Assembly (NCBI RefSeq): GCF_003034985.1 | Contig: NZ_PZKG01000002.1 | Location: 35,376-99,375 of the forward strand | Direction: 5' to 3' | Length of the DNA: 64,000 nt | Source: Cereibacter changlensis JA139 | Lineage (GTDB): Bacteria > Pseudomonadota > Alphaproteobacteria > Rhodobacterales > Rhodobacteraceae | In this document: in pieces, positions 28,267-37,290 of the stretch | How the letters are laid out: each line of letters begins with the position of its first letter | How positions within the stretch are numbered: position 1 is the first letter of the stretch | Made by a program: the position numbers and the translations under genes | Notes under the pieces: generated by a model | Database searches by the model: none | The model's input: only the letters and a program-made list of their open reading frames with translations | What the model was told of the DNA's origin: nothing

Positions 28267-28662
28267 TCAGGCCTTCGGCTCGAAGGTCATCGCCACCCCG
28301 TTCATGCAGTAGCGCAGCCCGGTCGGCTGCGGCCCGTCCGGGAAGACATGGCCCAGATGCGACTCGCAGGTGGCGCAATGCACCTCGGTGCGGCGCATGA
28401 AGAACTTGCGGTCCTCGCTGGTCTCCACCGCCTGTTCGTCGATCGGGGCCCAGAAGCTGGGCCAGCCGGTGCCGCTCTCGAACTTCTGCGCCTGATCGAA
28501 CAGCGCCGCGCCGCAGCCCACGCAATGGAAGACGCCCGGCTCCTTGGGGAAGTTGTCATGCGAGCCGGCGCGTTCGGTGCCGTGCTGGCGGGCCACCTTG
28601 TAGGCCTCCGGCGAGAGCTGGGCGCGCCATTCGGCATCCGTTTTGGTGATACGGTCGGTCAT
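28267..28662 (-). CDS. msrB: peptide-methionine (R)-S-oxide reductase
   Basis: 131 aa. Repairs oxidised methionine (R-isomer). The catalytic Cys119 is in GLRYCMN, zinc cysteines are CVGC (47, 50) and CATC (96, 99), and GTGWPSF and GHVFPDGP are family motifs. The ATG at 28662 gives the normal length; the reading frame continues upstream without MsrB similarity. Confidence 0.96.
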   Translation of the reverse strand: MTDRITKTDAEWRAQLSPEAYKVARQHGTERAGSHDNFPKEPGVFHCVGCGAALFDQAQKFESGTGWPSFWAPIDEQAVETSEDRKFFMRRTEVHCATCESHLGHVFPDGPQPTGLRYCMNGVAMTFEPKA

Positions 28663-28764
28663 GCGATCCTCCTGAGGGCATTCATCCTGTCGCATTGCGG
28701 TCGCCGCTTGCGTGCAGGATAGGTGGTGGTCATATCTAGGCGGTCGATCCCGCTTCGCCAAGGC

Positions 28765-29517
28765 ATGAGGAGTTTGCCTGTGCTGGCTCTGAGCAAAGGC
28801 CGCTATGCCGCGCGCGTCGCCGCCACCCCCGAGGATCTCCGCGCCTGCCAGGCCCTGCGCCACCGCGCCTTCCGCGCCGGGGCCGAGGGGCTCGACGCCG
28901 ACGCCTTCGACGGGATCTGCAGCCATGTCATGGTCGAGGAGGCGCGCAGCGGCGCGCTGGTCTGCTGTTTCCGGCTGATGGCGCTGTCCGGCGGCGGCGA
29001 GATCCGCCGCAGCTATTCGGCGCAGTTCTACGAGCTCTCGGCGCTGGAAAGTTTTTCCGGCCCGATGGTCGAGATGGGCCGGTTCTGCATCGACCCCGCC
29101 TGGCGCGACCCCGACATCCTGCGCGTCGCCTGGGGGGCCATGACCGCCCATGTCGACAGCACCGGGGTGGAGCTGCTGTTCGGCTGCTCCTCCTTCCAGG
29201 GCACCGAGGCCGAGACCTATGCCGACGCCTTCGCCATGCTGAAGGACAGCCATCTCGCGCCGAAACGCTGGCTGCCGCGGGTGAAGGCGCCCAATGTCTT
29301 CCGCTTCGCGCAGAAGCTGGCGCGGATGAAGCCGGATGTGAAGCGCGCCATGTCGGGCATGCCGCCGCTCTTGCGCACCTATCTGCTGATGGGCGGCTGG
29401 GTGTCGGATCACGCCGTGGTCGACCGTGACCTGAACACCCTGCATGTCTTCACCGGGCTCGAGATCCGCGCCATTCCGCCCGCCCGCGCGCGGCTCCTGC
29501 GCGGGGTGGCGGGTTAG
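28765..29517 (+). CDS. ornithine-acyl-ACP N-acyltransferase, OlsB-type (GNAT-like)
   Basis: 250 aa. Family that attaches a 3-hydroxy fatty acid to ornithine, the first step of phosphate-free ornithine lipids (also includes homoserine-lactone-synthase-like acyltransferases). Visible family features: [28 protein letters not shown] at the N-terminus, [39 protein letters not shown], and [10 protein letters not shown]. The start is uncertain: ATG 28765 is used, but GAGGAG at 28767-28772 would better serve a GTG at 28780. No olsA neighbour. It ends in a 4-bp overlap with convergent iolG. Confidence 0.8.
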   Translation: MRSLPVLALSKGRYAARVAATPEDLRACQALRHRAFRAGAEGLDADAFDGICSHVMVEEARSGALVCCFRLMALSGGGEIRRSYSAQFYELSALESFSGPMVEMGRFCIDPAWRDPDILRVAWGAMTAHVDSTGVELLFGCSSFQGTEAETYADAFAMLKDSHLAPKRWLPRVKAPNVFRFAQKLARMKPDVKRAMSGMPPLLRTYLLMGGWVSDHAVVDRDLNTLHVFTGLEIRAIPPARARLLRGVAG

Positions 29518-30629
29518 AGCGTCACCCGCTGCCCCGTCCGCGCGCTCTCGGCCATGGCGTGGATCGCCCGCTCGAAGACCAGCGCATCGGTGAAGTCGGG
29601 ATGCGCCTTCGCGCCGCCCGACAGCGCCTCGACCAGCGCCGCGCATTCGATCACCTTCAGGTCGTTGAATCCCAGCTGGTGCCCCGGCGCCGGGCAGAAG
29701 GCGCCGTAGGGCGGATGCGCCGGGCCGGTGAGGATGGTCTTGAAGCCCTGCTCGGCCAGCGGCCCGCGGTTCTGGTAGAGCTGCAGCTCGTTCATCCGCT
29801 CCTGATCGTAGACGATCATGCCCTCCGTGCCATGCACTTCGAATCCCAGCCGCGACTTCCGCCCCCAGGCCGAGCGCGAGATCACCATCGACCCCTGCGC
29901 GCCGCCCGCGAAGCGCAGGAGCGCCGAGGCGGCGTCCTCGTTCTCCACCGCCGCGCGCCCGCCTTCGGGCAGGGGCCGGGTCTGGTGGATCACCTGCGTG
30001 TCGGCGATCAGGCTCTCCACCGGCCCCATGAGGCCGGTCGCGAGCGAAACGAGGTGGCAGCCGAGATCGCCGAGCGCGCCCAGCCCCGCCTCGGCCAACG
30101 TCGCCCGCCAGGTCCAGGGCAGCTCGGGATCGGCCTGATAGTCCTCATCCACCCAGCCGCGGAACTGCGCCACGCGGCCGATGGCGCCCTCGGCCAGCAG
30201 GCGCTGCGCATGGGCATAGGCGGGGTTGCGCAGGTAGTTGTAGCCGACCAGCGTCACCACCCCCGCCTTGCGCGCCGCCGCCTCCATCTCCTCGGCCTGC
30301 GCCAGGGTCAGCGCCATCGGCTTCTCGCACCAGACATGCTTGCCCGCCGCCAGCGCCGCCAGCGCCATCTCGTGATGCAGCCGGTTCGGCGTGGTGATCG
30401 ACACCACCTGCACCGCCGGATCGGCCACCAGCGTCCGCCAGTCGTCGGTGGCGCGGGCAAAGCCCAGCTGTCCGGCAAAGGCCTCCGCCCGGTCCAGCGG
30501 CGTGTCGCAGAGCACCGCCAGCTCCGGCGCCGCCGCGCAGCCCATCACCGCCTTGACATTGCGCCAGGCGAGGGCATGGGTTTTGCCCATGAAACCCGTG
30601 CCGATCACGCCGACGCCGATCTTTGTCAT
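29514..30629 (-). CDS. iolG: Gfo/Idh/MocA oxidoreductase, probable inositol 2-dehydrogenase
   Basis: 371-aa NAD(P)-dependent oxidoreductase. The Rossmann motif [15 protein letters not shown] is at the N-terminus, then [16 protein letters not shown] (family EKP motif with catalytic-region Lys, ~100-115) and [11 protein letters not shown] (~190-200) in the substrate domain. The divergent iolR-iolCDEB genes and a shared operator make oxidation of myo-inositol or a related inositol to an inosose the best guess; scyllo-inositol or another sugar remains possible. Start MTKIGVG at 30629. Confidence 0.78.
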   Translation of the reverse strand: MTKIGVGVIGTGFMGKTHALAWRNVKAVMGCAAAPELAVLCDTPLDRAEAFAGQLGFARATDDWRTLVADPAVQVVSITTPNRLHHEMALAALAAGKHVWCEKPMALTLAQAEEMEAAARKAGVVTLVGYNYLRNPAYAHAQRLLAEGAIGRVAQFRGWVDEDYQADPELPWTWRATLAEAGLGALGDLGCHLVSLATGLMGPVESLIADTQVIHQTRPLPEGGRAAVENEDAASALLRFAGGAQGSMVISRSAWGRKSRLGFEVHGTEGMIVYDQERMNELQLYQNRGPLAEQGFKTILTGPAHPPYGAFCPAPGHQLGFNDLKVIECAALVEALSGGAKAHPDFTDALVFERAIHAMAESARTGQRVTL

Positions 30630-30651
30630 TCCGCCCTCCGAGCTTTCCGAT

Positions 30652-30667
30652 TGGAATATTTGTTCCA
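30652..30667. promoter_or_regulatory. candidate IolR operator 1
   Basis: TGGAATATTTGTTCCA, an imperfect 16-bp palindrome (6 of 8 arm positions pair) in the 80-bp gap between divergent iolG and iolR. It matches operator 2 ahead of iolC. Confidence 0.65.
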
Positions 30668-30709
30668 TCCGTGTAGCCTGAGCCCGTTTCGTCCTGCAAG
30701 GAAAACCGC

Positions 30710-31549
30710 ATGGATCATGCTGCCCCGCCGTTTCCGGCTCCGACCACGGTGGAGGAGTTCCGCGACCGTCTTTCGGCGCTGTCGGACAGCCTGCCGCGGC
30801 GGATGCGGCAATGCGCCGATTTCGTCGCCGCCAATGCCGATCGGATCGCGGTCTCGACCGTGGCGGAACTGGCGGCGGGGGCGGAGGTGCCGCCTTCGGC
30901 GCTGATGCGCTTCTGTCAGATCATGGGGTTTTCCGGCTTCTCGGAAATGCAGAAGCTTTTCCGCGACGCCTATACCCCCGGCTGGCCGGATTATTCGACG
31001 CGGCTGCGCAACCTGAAGGACAATGGCGCAGGCAGCCCTGCGGCGCTGCTGGCGGAGTTTGTCGAGGCCGGGCGGCTGTCGCTGGAGGCGCTGGCGAAAT
31101 CGGTGGACGAGGCGGCGCTGGAGGCGGCGGTGGCGCGGCTGGCCAAGGCCGAGACGGTGCATGTCGTGGGGCTGCGGCGGGCCTTTCCGGTGGCGAGTTA
31201 CCTCGCCTATGTCTTTGAGAAGATGTCGGTTCCGGCGATGCTACATGATGGGGTCGGCAAGCTCGACCACCGTTTCGCGCTGCGGCCGGGCGATGCGCTG
31301 CTGGCGATCACCTTTGCCCCCTATTCCGAGGAGACGCTGACGCTGGCGCAGGATGCGCGGGCGCGGGGGCTGCCGGTGGTAGCGATGACCGACCATCTGA
31401 CCAGCCCGCTGGCCCGGCTGGCCGATGCGGTGGTGGCGGTGCCCGAGGTGGATTTCGGCGCCTTCCGCTCGCTTTCCGCCACCATCGCCATGGCGCTGGC
31501 GCTGGCGGTCGCCGTGGGTTCAGCGCGGGATGAGGCCTCGACCGGCTGA
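30710..31549 (+). CDS. MurR/RpiR family transcriptional regulator, probable IolR
   Basis: 279 aa. N-terminal RpiR helix-turn-helix (FADFVAANADRIAVSTVAELAAGAEVPPSALMRFCQIMGFSGFSEMQKLFRDAY, residues ~37-92) and a C-terminal SIS domain (VHVVGLRRAFPVASYLAYVFEK and VVAMTDHLTSPLARLADAVV, ~150-245) that would bind a phosphorylated inositol intermediate. It stands between iolG and iolCDEB with palindromic sites on both sides, as expected for an inositol-pathway repressor. Confidence 0.85.
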   Translation: MDHAAPPFPAPTTVEEFRDRLSALSDSLPRRMRQCADFVAANADRIAVSTVAELAAGAEVPPSALMRFCQIMGFSGFSEMQKLFRDAYTPGWPDYSTRLRNLKDNGAGSPAALLAEFVEAGRLSLEALAKSVDEAALEAAVARLAKAETVHVVGLRRAFPVASYLAYVFEKMSVPAMLHDGVGKLDHRFALRPGDALLAITFAPYSEETLTLAQDARARGLPVVAMTDHLTSPLARLADAVVAVPEVDFGAFRSLSATIAMALALAVAVGSARDEASTG

Positions 31550-31581
31550 GCCGCAGAAAATGCTTCCCCTGACGGGATGAA

Positions 31582-31597
31582 TGGAATAAATATTCCA
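31582..31597. promoter_or_regulatory. candidate IolR operator 2
   Basis: TGGAATAAATATTCCA, 7 of 8 arm positions pair, in the 119-bp gap between iolR and iolC. Shared consensus with operator 1: TGGAATAWWTRTTCCA. Confidence 0.7.
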
Positions 31598-31668
31598 AAA
31601 CGTCCTGCGAGCCGGCTCCACACGGCGATGCACAACCGATGCACAGGACATGCACGGGAGGGGAGTCC

Positions 31669-33576
31669 ATGAAGACGCTCGACGTCATCACCATCGGCCG
31701 CTCGTCGGTCGACCTCTACGGCGCGCAGGTCGGCGGGCGGCTGGAGGACATGGGGTCTTTCCAGAAATACATCGGCGGCTCGCCCACCAACATGGCGGCG
31801 GGCGCCGCGCGGCTCGGGTTGAAATCGGCGCTGATCACCCGGGTCGGCGACGAGCACATGGGCCGCTTCATCCGCGAGGAGCTGGCGCGCGAGGGCGTCG
31901 ACGTGCGCGGCGTGGTCACCGACCCCGAACGGCTGACGGCGCTGGTGCTCCTGGGCATCCGCGACGAGACCCAGTTTCCGCTGATCTTCTACCGCGAGAA
32001 TTGCGCCGACATGGCGCTTTGCGAGGAGGACATCGATCCGGCCTTCATCGGCGAGGCGCGGGCGGTGGTGGCGACCGGCACGCATCTGTCGCATCCGCGC
32101 ACCGAGGCCGCCGTGCTGAAGGCGCTGCATCTGGCGCGGGAGGCCGGGGCGCAGACCGCGCTCGACATCGACTATCGCCCGAACCTCTGGGGGCTGGCCG
32201 GGCATGGCGCGGGCGAGAGCCGCTTTATCGAGAGCGCCGCCGTCACCGCGAAATTGCAGGCAACGCTGCATCTCTTTGACCTGATCGTCGGCACCGAAGA
32301 GGAGTTCCACATCGCGGGCGGCACGACCGACACCATCGCGGCGCTGCGGACGGTACGCGCGGTTTCGGCCGCCACGCTGGTGTGCAAGCGCGGGCCGATG
32401 GGGGCCGCGGCCTTCAGCGGTGCCATTCCCGACAGTCTGGACGAGGGCGAGGCGGGGCCGGGCTTTCCCATCGAGGTGTTCAACGTGCTGGGCGCGGGCG
32501 ACGGCTTCATGTCGGGGCTGCTGAAGGGCTGGCTCGACGGCGAGCCCTGGCCGGTGGCCTTGACCTATGCCAATGCCTGCGGCGCTTTCGCGGTCAGCCG
32601 GCATGGCTGCACCCCCGCTTATCCGAGCTGGGAAGAACTGCAGTTCTTCCTGAAACGCGGCGTCGTCACCCCGGCGCTGCGCAAGGATGCGGCGCTGGAG
32701 CAGGTGCATTGGGCGACCAACCGGCATGGCGACCGTCAGACCATGCGGGTCTTCGCCTTCGACCACCGCATGCAGCTGGAAGCGATGCCGGGGGCGGACG
32801 CGCGGAAGATCGGCGCCTTCAAGGAGCTGTGCCTTGCGGCGGCGCTGCAGGTGGCGGAGGACCAGCCGGGCCACGGCATTCTCTGCGACAGCCGTCTGGG
32901 GCGGCGGGCGCTGCACCGTGCGGCGGGCACCGGGCTCTGGATCGGGCGGCCGGTGGAATGGCCGGGCTCGCGCCCGCTGGAACTGGAGCCGGAGATCGGG
33001 CCGGATTTCGGCGGGCTGTCGGAATGGCCGCTGGAGCATGTGGTGAAGGTGCTGTGCTTCTGCCATCCGACCGACACGCCGGAGATGCGGGCAGTGCAGG
33101 AGGCGACGGTGACGCGGCTGTTCCACGCGGCGCGGCGCAACCGGCTGGAGTTCCTGCTGGAGATCATCCCGTCGAAGGTCGGGCCGGTGGACGACGAGAC
33201 CTCGGCAGCGCTGATCCGGCGGTTCTACGAGATCGGCATCTACCCCGACTGGTGGAAGCTGGAGCCCTTCACCACCGACGCCGCCTGGGCCGGGGCCTGT
33301 GCCGCGATCACCGAGAACGACCCGCATGTGCGCGGCGTGGTGGTGCTGGGGCTGGATGCGGGCGAGGCCGAACTGGCCGCCTCGCTGGCGCTTGCGGCGC
33401 GGCATGATCTGGTGAAGGGTTTCGCCGTGGGCCGCACCATTTTTGCCGATGCGGCGCGCGGCTGGCTGGCCGGAGAGATGGACGACGCCGCGGCGGTCGA
33501 GATGATGGCGCAGCGTTACCGGAGGCTCTGTGCGCTCTGGGATGCGGCGCGCGGGACAAGAGGACTTGCAGCATGA
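31669..33576 (+). CDS. iolC: bifunctional 5-dehydro-2-deoxygluconokinase / DUF2090 protein
   Basis: 635 aa. The N-terminal ~330 residues are a PfkB-type kinase: TIGRSSVDLYG, IGGSPTNMAAGAARLG (residues ~37-52) and the catalytic NVLGAGDGFMSGLLKGW with the base Asp near 281. The C-terminal ~300 residues are a DUF2090 domain (RVFAFDHRMQLEAM onward), a class I aldolase-like fold that may act as IolJ, splitting the phosphorylated product to DHAP and malonate semialdehyde. This fusion is common in proteobacterial iol loci. GGGAGGGGA precedes the ATG at 31669. Confidence 0.92.
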   Translation: MKTLDVITIGRSSVDLYGAQVGGRLEDMGSFQKYIGGSPTNMAAGAARLGLKSALITRVGDEHMGRFIREELAREGVDVRGVVTDPERLTALVLLGIRDETQFPLIFYRENCADMALCEEDIDPAFIGEARAVVATGTHLSHPRTEAAVLKALHLAREAGAQTALDIDYRPNLWGLAGHGAGESRFIESAAVTAKLQATLHLFDLIVGTEEEFHIAGGTTDTIAALRTVRAVSAATLVCKRGPMGAAAFSGAIPDSLDEGEAGPGFPIEVFNVLGAGDGFMSGLLKGWLDGEPWPVALTYANACGAFAVSRHGCTPAYPSWEELQFFLKRGVVTPALRKDAALEQVHWATNRHGDRQTMRVFAFDHRMQLEAMPGADARKIGAFKELCLAAALQVAEDQPGHGILCDSRLGRRALHRAAGTGLWIGRPVEWPGSRPLELEPEIGPDFGGLSEWPLEHVVKVLCFCHPTDTPEMRAVQEATVTRLFHAARRNRLEFLLEIIPSKVGPVDDETSAALIRRFYEIGIYPDWWKLEPFTTDAAWAGACAAITENDPHVRGVVVLGLDAGEAELAASLALAARHDLVKGFAVGRTIFADAARGWLAGEMDDAAAVEMMAQRYRRLCALWDAARGTRGLAA

Positions 33577-35402
33577 CCACGATCCGTCTGACCGCCGCGC
33601 AGGCGATGATGCGCTGGCTTTCGGTGCAGCTGACGCCGGAGGGCGACCGCTTCATCGAGGGCGTCTGGGCGATCTTCGGCCATGGCAATGTGGCGGGGAT
33701 CGGCGAGGCGCTGGAGGGCATGGGCGACGCGCTGCCGACCTGGCGCGGCCAGAACGAGCAGACCATGGCCCATGCGGCCATCGCCTATGCCAAGGCCAAG
33801 CAGCGGCGGCGGGCGATGGCGGTGACCTCCTCGATCGGGCCGGGGGCGACCAACATGGTGACGGCGGCGGCGCTGGCGCATGTGAACCGCCTGCCGGTGC
33901 TGCTGATCCCGGGCGATGTCTTCGCCAACCGGGGGCCGGACCCGGTGCTGCAGCAGATCGAGGATTTCGACGACGGGACGGTCTCGGCCAACGACTGCTT
34001 CCGCCCGGTCAGCCGCTATTTCGACCGGATCTCGCGGCCCGAACACCTGCTGACCGCGCTGCCGCGGGCGATGCGGGTGATGACCGACCCGGCGAATTGC
34101 GGGCCGGTGGTGCTGGCCTTCTGCCAGGACGTTCAGGCCGAGGGCTTCGACTGGCCGGAAGTGTTTTTCGCGCCGACCGTCTGGCACATCCGCCGCCCCG
34201 AGCCCGACGCGCGGGAGCTGGGGGAGGTGGTGGCGGCGCTGAAGGCGGCGAAGGCGCCGGTGATCGTGGCGGGGGGCGGGGTGCTCTATTCCGGGGCGGA
34301 GGCGGCGCTGGCGGCCTTTGCGGCGAAGCACGGGATTGCGGTTGTGGAGACGCAGGCGGGCAAGGGGGCGGTGGATTGGGAAGATCCGCTGAACTTCGGC
34401 TCGCCCGGGGTCTGCGGCAGCGATTGCGCCAACAGGGTTTGCGCCGAGGCGGATCTGGTGCTGGGGATCGGCACGCGGTTTCAGGATTTCACCACCGGCA
34501 GCCGGACGCTGTTCGCCAACCCGGCGCGGTGGCTGATCTCGGTGAACCTAGCGGGCTATGATGCGGCCAAGCATGGGGCGATGCCGCTCGTCTGCGACGC
34601 CAAGGTGGCGCTGGAGCGGATCGGGGAAGGCCTCGGCGAGCATCGCTTCGAGGGGCCGGATCCCGGGCTGCGCGAGGCCTGGTTCGCGGCGACGGGCAAG
34701 GTGATGGCGGCGCCGGAGGCGGGGAATGCGCTGCCCTCGGATGCGCAGGTGATCGGCGCGGTGCAGCGCCATGCCGGGCCGCAGACGCTGGTGATGTGCG
34801 CGGCGGGGACGATGCCGGGGGCGCTGCAGGTGCTCTGGCGGTCGTCGAAGGGCGGCTATCACATGGAATACGGCTTTTCCTGCATGGGCTACGAGATCGC
34901 GGGGGCGCTTGGCATCGCCATGGCCGAGCCGGAGCGCGAGGTGATCTGCTTCGTCGGCGACGGCAGCTACATGATGGCCAATTCCGAGCTGGCGACGGCG
35001 GCGATGATGGGCATCCGCTTCACCGTCGTGCTGACCGACAACCGCGGCTATGGCTGCATCAACCGGCTGCAGCAGGGCACGGGTGGGGTGCCGTTCAACA
35101 ACCTCTATGCCCAGAGCCGGATCGTGAACCCGCCGGCGCTGGATTTCGTCGCCCATGCGGGCTCGATGGGCGCCTTCGCGGTGAAGGCCGCGGATATCGC
35201 GGCGCTGGAGGCGGAGCTGGCGGCAGCGCGGGAGCGCGCCGGGCCTTCGGTGATCGTGATCGACACCGAGGCCGAGACCGGCGCGGGGATCGGCGGCGGC
35301 TGGTGGGATGTGGCGGTGCCGGAGGTCGGGCGGACCGAGAAACTGGCGCAGGCGCGGAAGGACTATGAAGTGAACGTGGGCCGTCAGCAGGTTGGCGGCT
35401 GA
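33573..35402 (+). CDS. iolD: 3D-(3,5/4)-trihydroxycyclohexane-1,2-dione hydrolase
   Basis: 609-aa TPP-dependent enzyme that opens the inositol ring derivative to 5-deoxy-glucuronate. It follows the three-domain acetolactate-synthase layout, with the N-terminal GHGNVAGIGEAL and VTSSIGPGATNMVTAA and the C-terminal TPP-binding GDGSYMMANSELATAA starting at residue 462. Overlaps iolC by 4 bp. Confidence 0.95.
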   Translation: MTTIRLTAAQAMMRWLSVQLTPEGDRFIEGVWAIFGHGNVAGIGEALEGMGDALPTWRGQNEQTMAHAAIAYAKAKQRRRAMAVTSSIGPGATNMVTAAALAHVNRLPVLLIPGDVFANRGPDPVLQQIEDFDDGTVSANDCFRPVSRYFDRISRPEHLLTALPRAMRVMTDPANCGPVVLAFCQDVQAEGFDWPEVFFAPTVWHIRRPEPDARELGEVVAALKAAKAPVIVAGGGVLYSGAEAALAAFAAKHGIAVVETQAGKGAVDWEDPLNFGSPGVCGSDCANRVCAEADLVLGIGTRFQDFTTGSRTLFANPARWLISVNLAGYDAAKHGAMPLVCDAKVALERIGEGLGEHRFEGPDPGLREAWFAATGKVMAAPEAGNALPSDAQVIGAVQRHAGPQTLVMCAAGTMPGALQVLWRSSKGGYHMEYGFSCMGYEIAGALGIAMAEPEREVICFVGDGSYMMANSELATAAMMGIRFTVVLTDNRGYGCINRLQQGTGGVPFNNLYAQSRIVNPPALDFVAHAGSMGAFAVKAADIAALEAELAAARERAGPSVIVIDTEAETGAGIGGGWWDVAVPEVGRTEKLAQARKDYEVNVGRQQVGG

Positions 35403-35416
35403 ACAGAAGGTGATGC

Positions 35417-36322
35417 ATGATCCTCTACGGCACCAATCCGATCGCTTGGTCGAACGATGACGACCAGACGCTCGGCGCGCATATCTCGCTGGAGCACTGT
35501 CTCGACGATTGCGCGAAGATCGGCTTCGACGGCATCGAGAAGGGCCACAAGTTCCCGACCACGGTCGAGGGGCTGAAGGGCGTTCTGGAGCCGCGCGGCC
35601 TGCGCTTCGTCTCGGGCTGGCATTCGACCAACCTGCTGGTGAACCCGGTCGAGGCCGAAACGGCGGCGATGCAGCCGTTTCTCGACATCCTCAAGGGCAT
35701 GGGCTGCAAGGTCATCATCGTCTGCGAGACCTCGAACGCCATCCATGGCGCGGACGGCACGGCGGTGAACGACCGCCCCGTGCTGGACGAGGCCGACTGG
35801 CCCGGCTTCTGCGCCGGGATCGAGGCGCTGGCGGCCTTTTCCGCGGCGCAGGGCATCACGCTGGTCTACCATCACCACATTGGCACCATCGTCGAGACCG
35901 AGGCCGAGATCGACCGGCTGATGGCGGGCACCGGGCCGCATACCCATCTCTTGCTCGACACCGGGCATTGCTTCTTCGGCGGCGGCAACCCCGAGGCGCT
36001 GGCACAGCGCCACATGGGCCGGGTGCGGCATATCCATGCCAAGAACGTGCGCCCGGCGATCATGCGCGAGGTGCGCGATCATGGGCTGTCCTTCCTTGAG
36101 GGCGTGCGCCGCGGCGTCTTCACCGTTCCGGGCGATGCCGAAGGCGGCGTCGATTTCGTGCCGGTGCTGAAGGTCGCCGCCGAGCACGGCTACGAGGGCT
36201 GGCTGGTGATCGAGGCCGAGCAGGATGCGGCAGTGCGCGACCCGGTGGTCTATCAGTCGATGGGGCTGAAGGCGCTGCGGGAGATGGCGGGGGCGGTAGG
36301 CTTGGACCGGAGCGCTGGATGA
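35417..36322 (+). CDS. iolE: myo-inosose-2 dehydratase
   Basis: 301 aa. TIM-barrel enzyme of the xylose-isomerase-like AP endonuclease 2 superfamily that removes water from 2-keto-myo-inositol. Begins [20 protein letters not shown]; metal-ligand segments are [21 protein letters not shown] and HIHAKNVRP. Placed 14 bp after iolD; the product feeds IolD. Confidence 0.95.
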   Translation: MILYGTNPIAWSNDDDQTLGAHISLEHCLDDCAKIGFDGIEKGHKFPTTVEGLKGVLEPRGLRFVSGWHSTNLLVNPVEAETAAMQPFLDILKGMGCKVIIVCETSNAIHGADGTAVNDRPVLDEADWPGFCAGIEALAAFSAAQGITLVYHHHIGTIVETEAEIDRLMAGTGPHTHLLLDTGHCFFGGGNPEALAQRHMGRVRHIHAKNVRPAIMREVRDHGLSFLEGVRRGVFTVPGDAEGGVDFVPVLKVAAEHGYEGWLVIEAEQDAAVRDPVVYQSMGLKALREMAGAVGLDRSAG

Positions 36323-36327
36323 GAGCG

Positions 36328-36371
36328 CCGGGGGGCTGTCTGCCCCCCGGACCCCCCGAGGATATTTAGAG
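36328..36371. repeat. hairpin plus GGATATTT element (REP-like), copy 1
   Basis: Between iolE and iolB: a 9-bp perfect stem CCGGGGGGC / GCCCCCCGG with loop TGTCT (36328-36350), then ACCCCCCGAGGATATTTA. A very similar hairpin with the same CCCCC-GGATATTT tail lies inverted at about 49.8 kb. Confidence 0.6.
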
Positions 36372-36390
36372 ACAGAAAATGAGGGGCGGG

Positions 36391-37197
36391 ATGGAGCTGT
36401 TGTGTAAGCCGGTGGGCGTTTCGGGGAAGGTGCATGACATCTCGGTCGAGGATGCGGGCTGGGGTTATGTCGGTTTCGGGCTCTACCGACTGGCTGCGGG
36501 CGAGCGCGCGGCGGAGGTGACGGGAGAGCGGGAGGTGATCCTCGTGCTGGTCGAGGGCAAGGCGCGGCTTTCGGCGGGGGGCGAGGACTTCGGCGAGCTG
36601 GGCGAGCGGATGAGCGTCTTCGAGAAGACGCCGCCGCATTGTCTCTATGTACCGAACGGCAGCGACTGGGCGGCGGAGGCCAGCACCGACTGCGTGCTCG
36701 CCGTCTGCTCGGCGCCGGGCAAGGGCGGCCATGCCGCGCGGCGGATCGGGCCGGAGGGCATCGCGCTGACCCAGCGCGGGCAGGGCGCCAACACCCGCTT
36801 CATCAACAACATCGCGATGGAGACCGAGGATTATGCCGACAGCCTGCTGGTGACCGAGGTCTTCACCCCTTCGGGCAACTGGTCCTCCTACCCGCCGCAC
36901 CGGCATGACGAGGATGACTTCCCGCGCATGACCTATCTGGAGGAGACCTATTATCACAGGCTCAATCCGGCGCAGGGCTATGGTCTCCAGCGGGTCTTCA
37001 CCGAGGACGGGTCGCTCGACGAGACCATGGCGGTGCAGGATCATGACGTGGTGCTGGTGCCGAAGGGGCATCATCCCTGCGGCGTACCCTATGGCTACGA
37101 GATGTATTACCTGAACGTCATGGCCGGGCCGATCCGCAAGTGGCGCTTCGGCAACCATCCCGACCACGACTGGATCTGGCAGCGCGACAACAGCTGA
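36391..37197 (+). CDS. iolB: 5-deoxy-glucuronate isomerase
   Basis: 268 aa. Double-cupin isomerase giving 2-deoxy-5-keto-gluconate, the IolC substrate. Family segments are GWGYVGFGLYRL, the metal-binding region PSGNWSSYPPHRHDED with its histidines, and LNPAQGYGLQRVFTEDG, then KGHHPCGVPYGYEMYYLNVMAGP. I use ATG 36391, which has GAGGGG six bases upstream; the ATG at 36379 has no ribosome site. iolA and a transporter are not in the window. Confidence 0.94.
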   Translation: MELLCKPVGVSGKVHDISVEDAGWGYVGFGLYRLAAGERAAEVTGEREVILVLVEGKARLSAGGEDFGELGERMSVFEKTPPHCLYVPNGSDWAAEASTDCVLAVCSAPGKGGHAARRIGPEGIALTQRGQGANTRFINNIAMETEDYADSLLVTEVFTPSGNWSSYPPHRHDEDDFPRMTYLEETYYHRLNPAQGYGLQRVFTEDGSLDETMAVQDHDVVLVPKGHHPCGVPYGYEMYYLNVMAGPIRKWRFGNHPDHDWIWQRDNS

Positions 37198-37290
37198 GCC
37201 GCCCCGGCGCGCCGCGGCGCAGCGACTGTTGGTCAGCGCCGCGCCGCTCGGCTATACAGCGGCGGACTGGATCGGGGCGGCAGGACGGAC

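Noticed and set aside
31321..33405. 694-aa leftward frame opposite iolC
   Set aside because: Antisense shadow of iolC, which has intact kinase and DUF2090 motifs.
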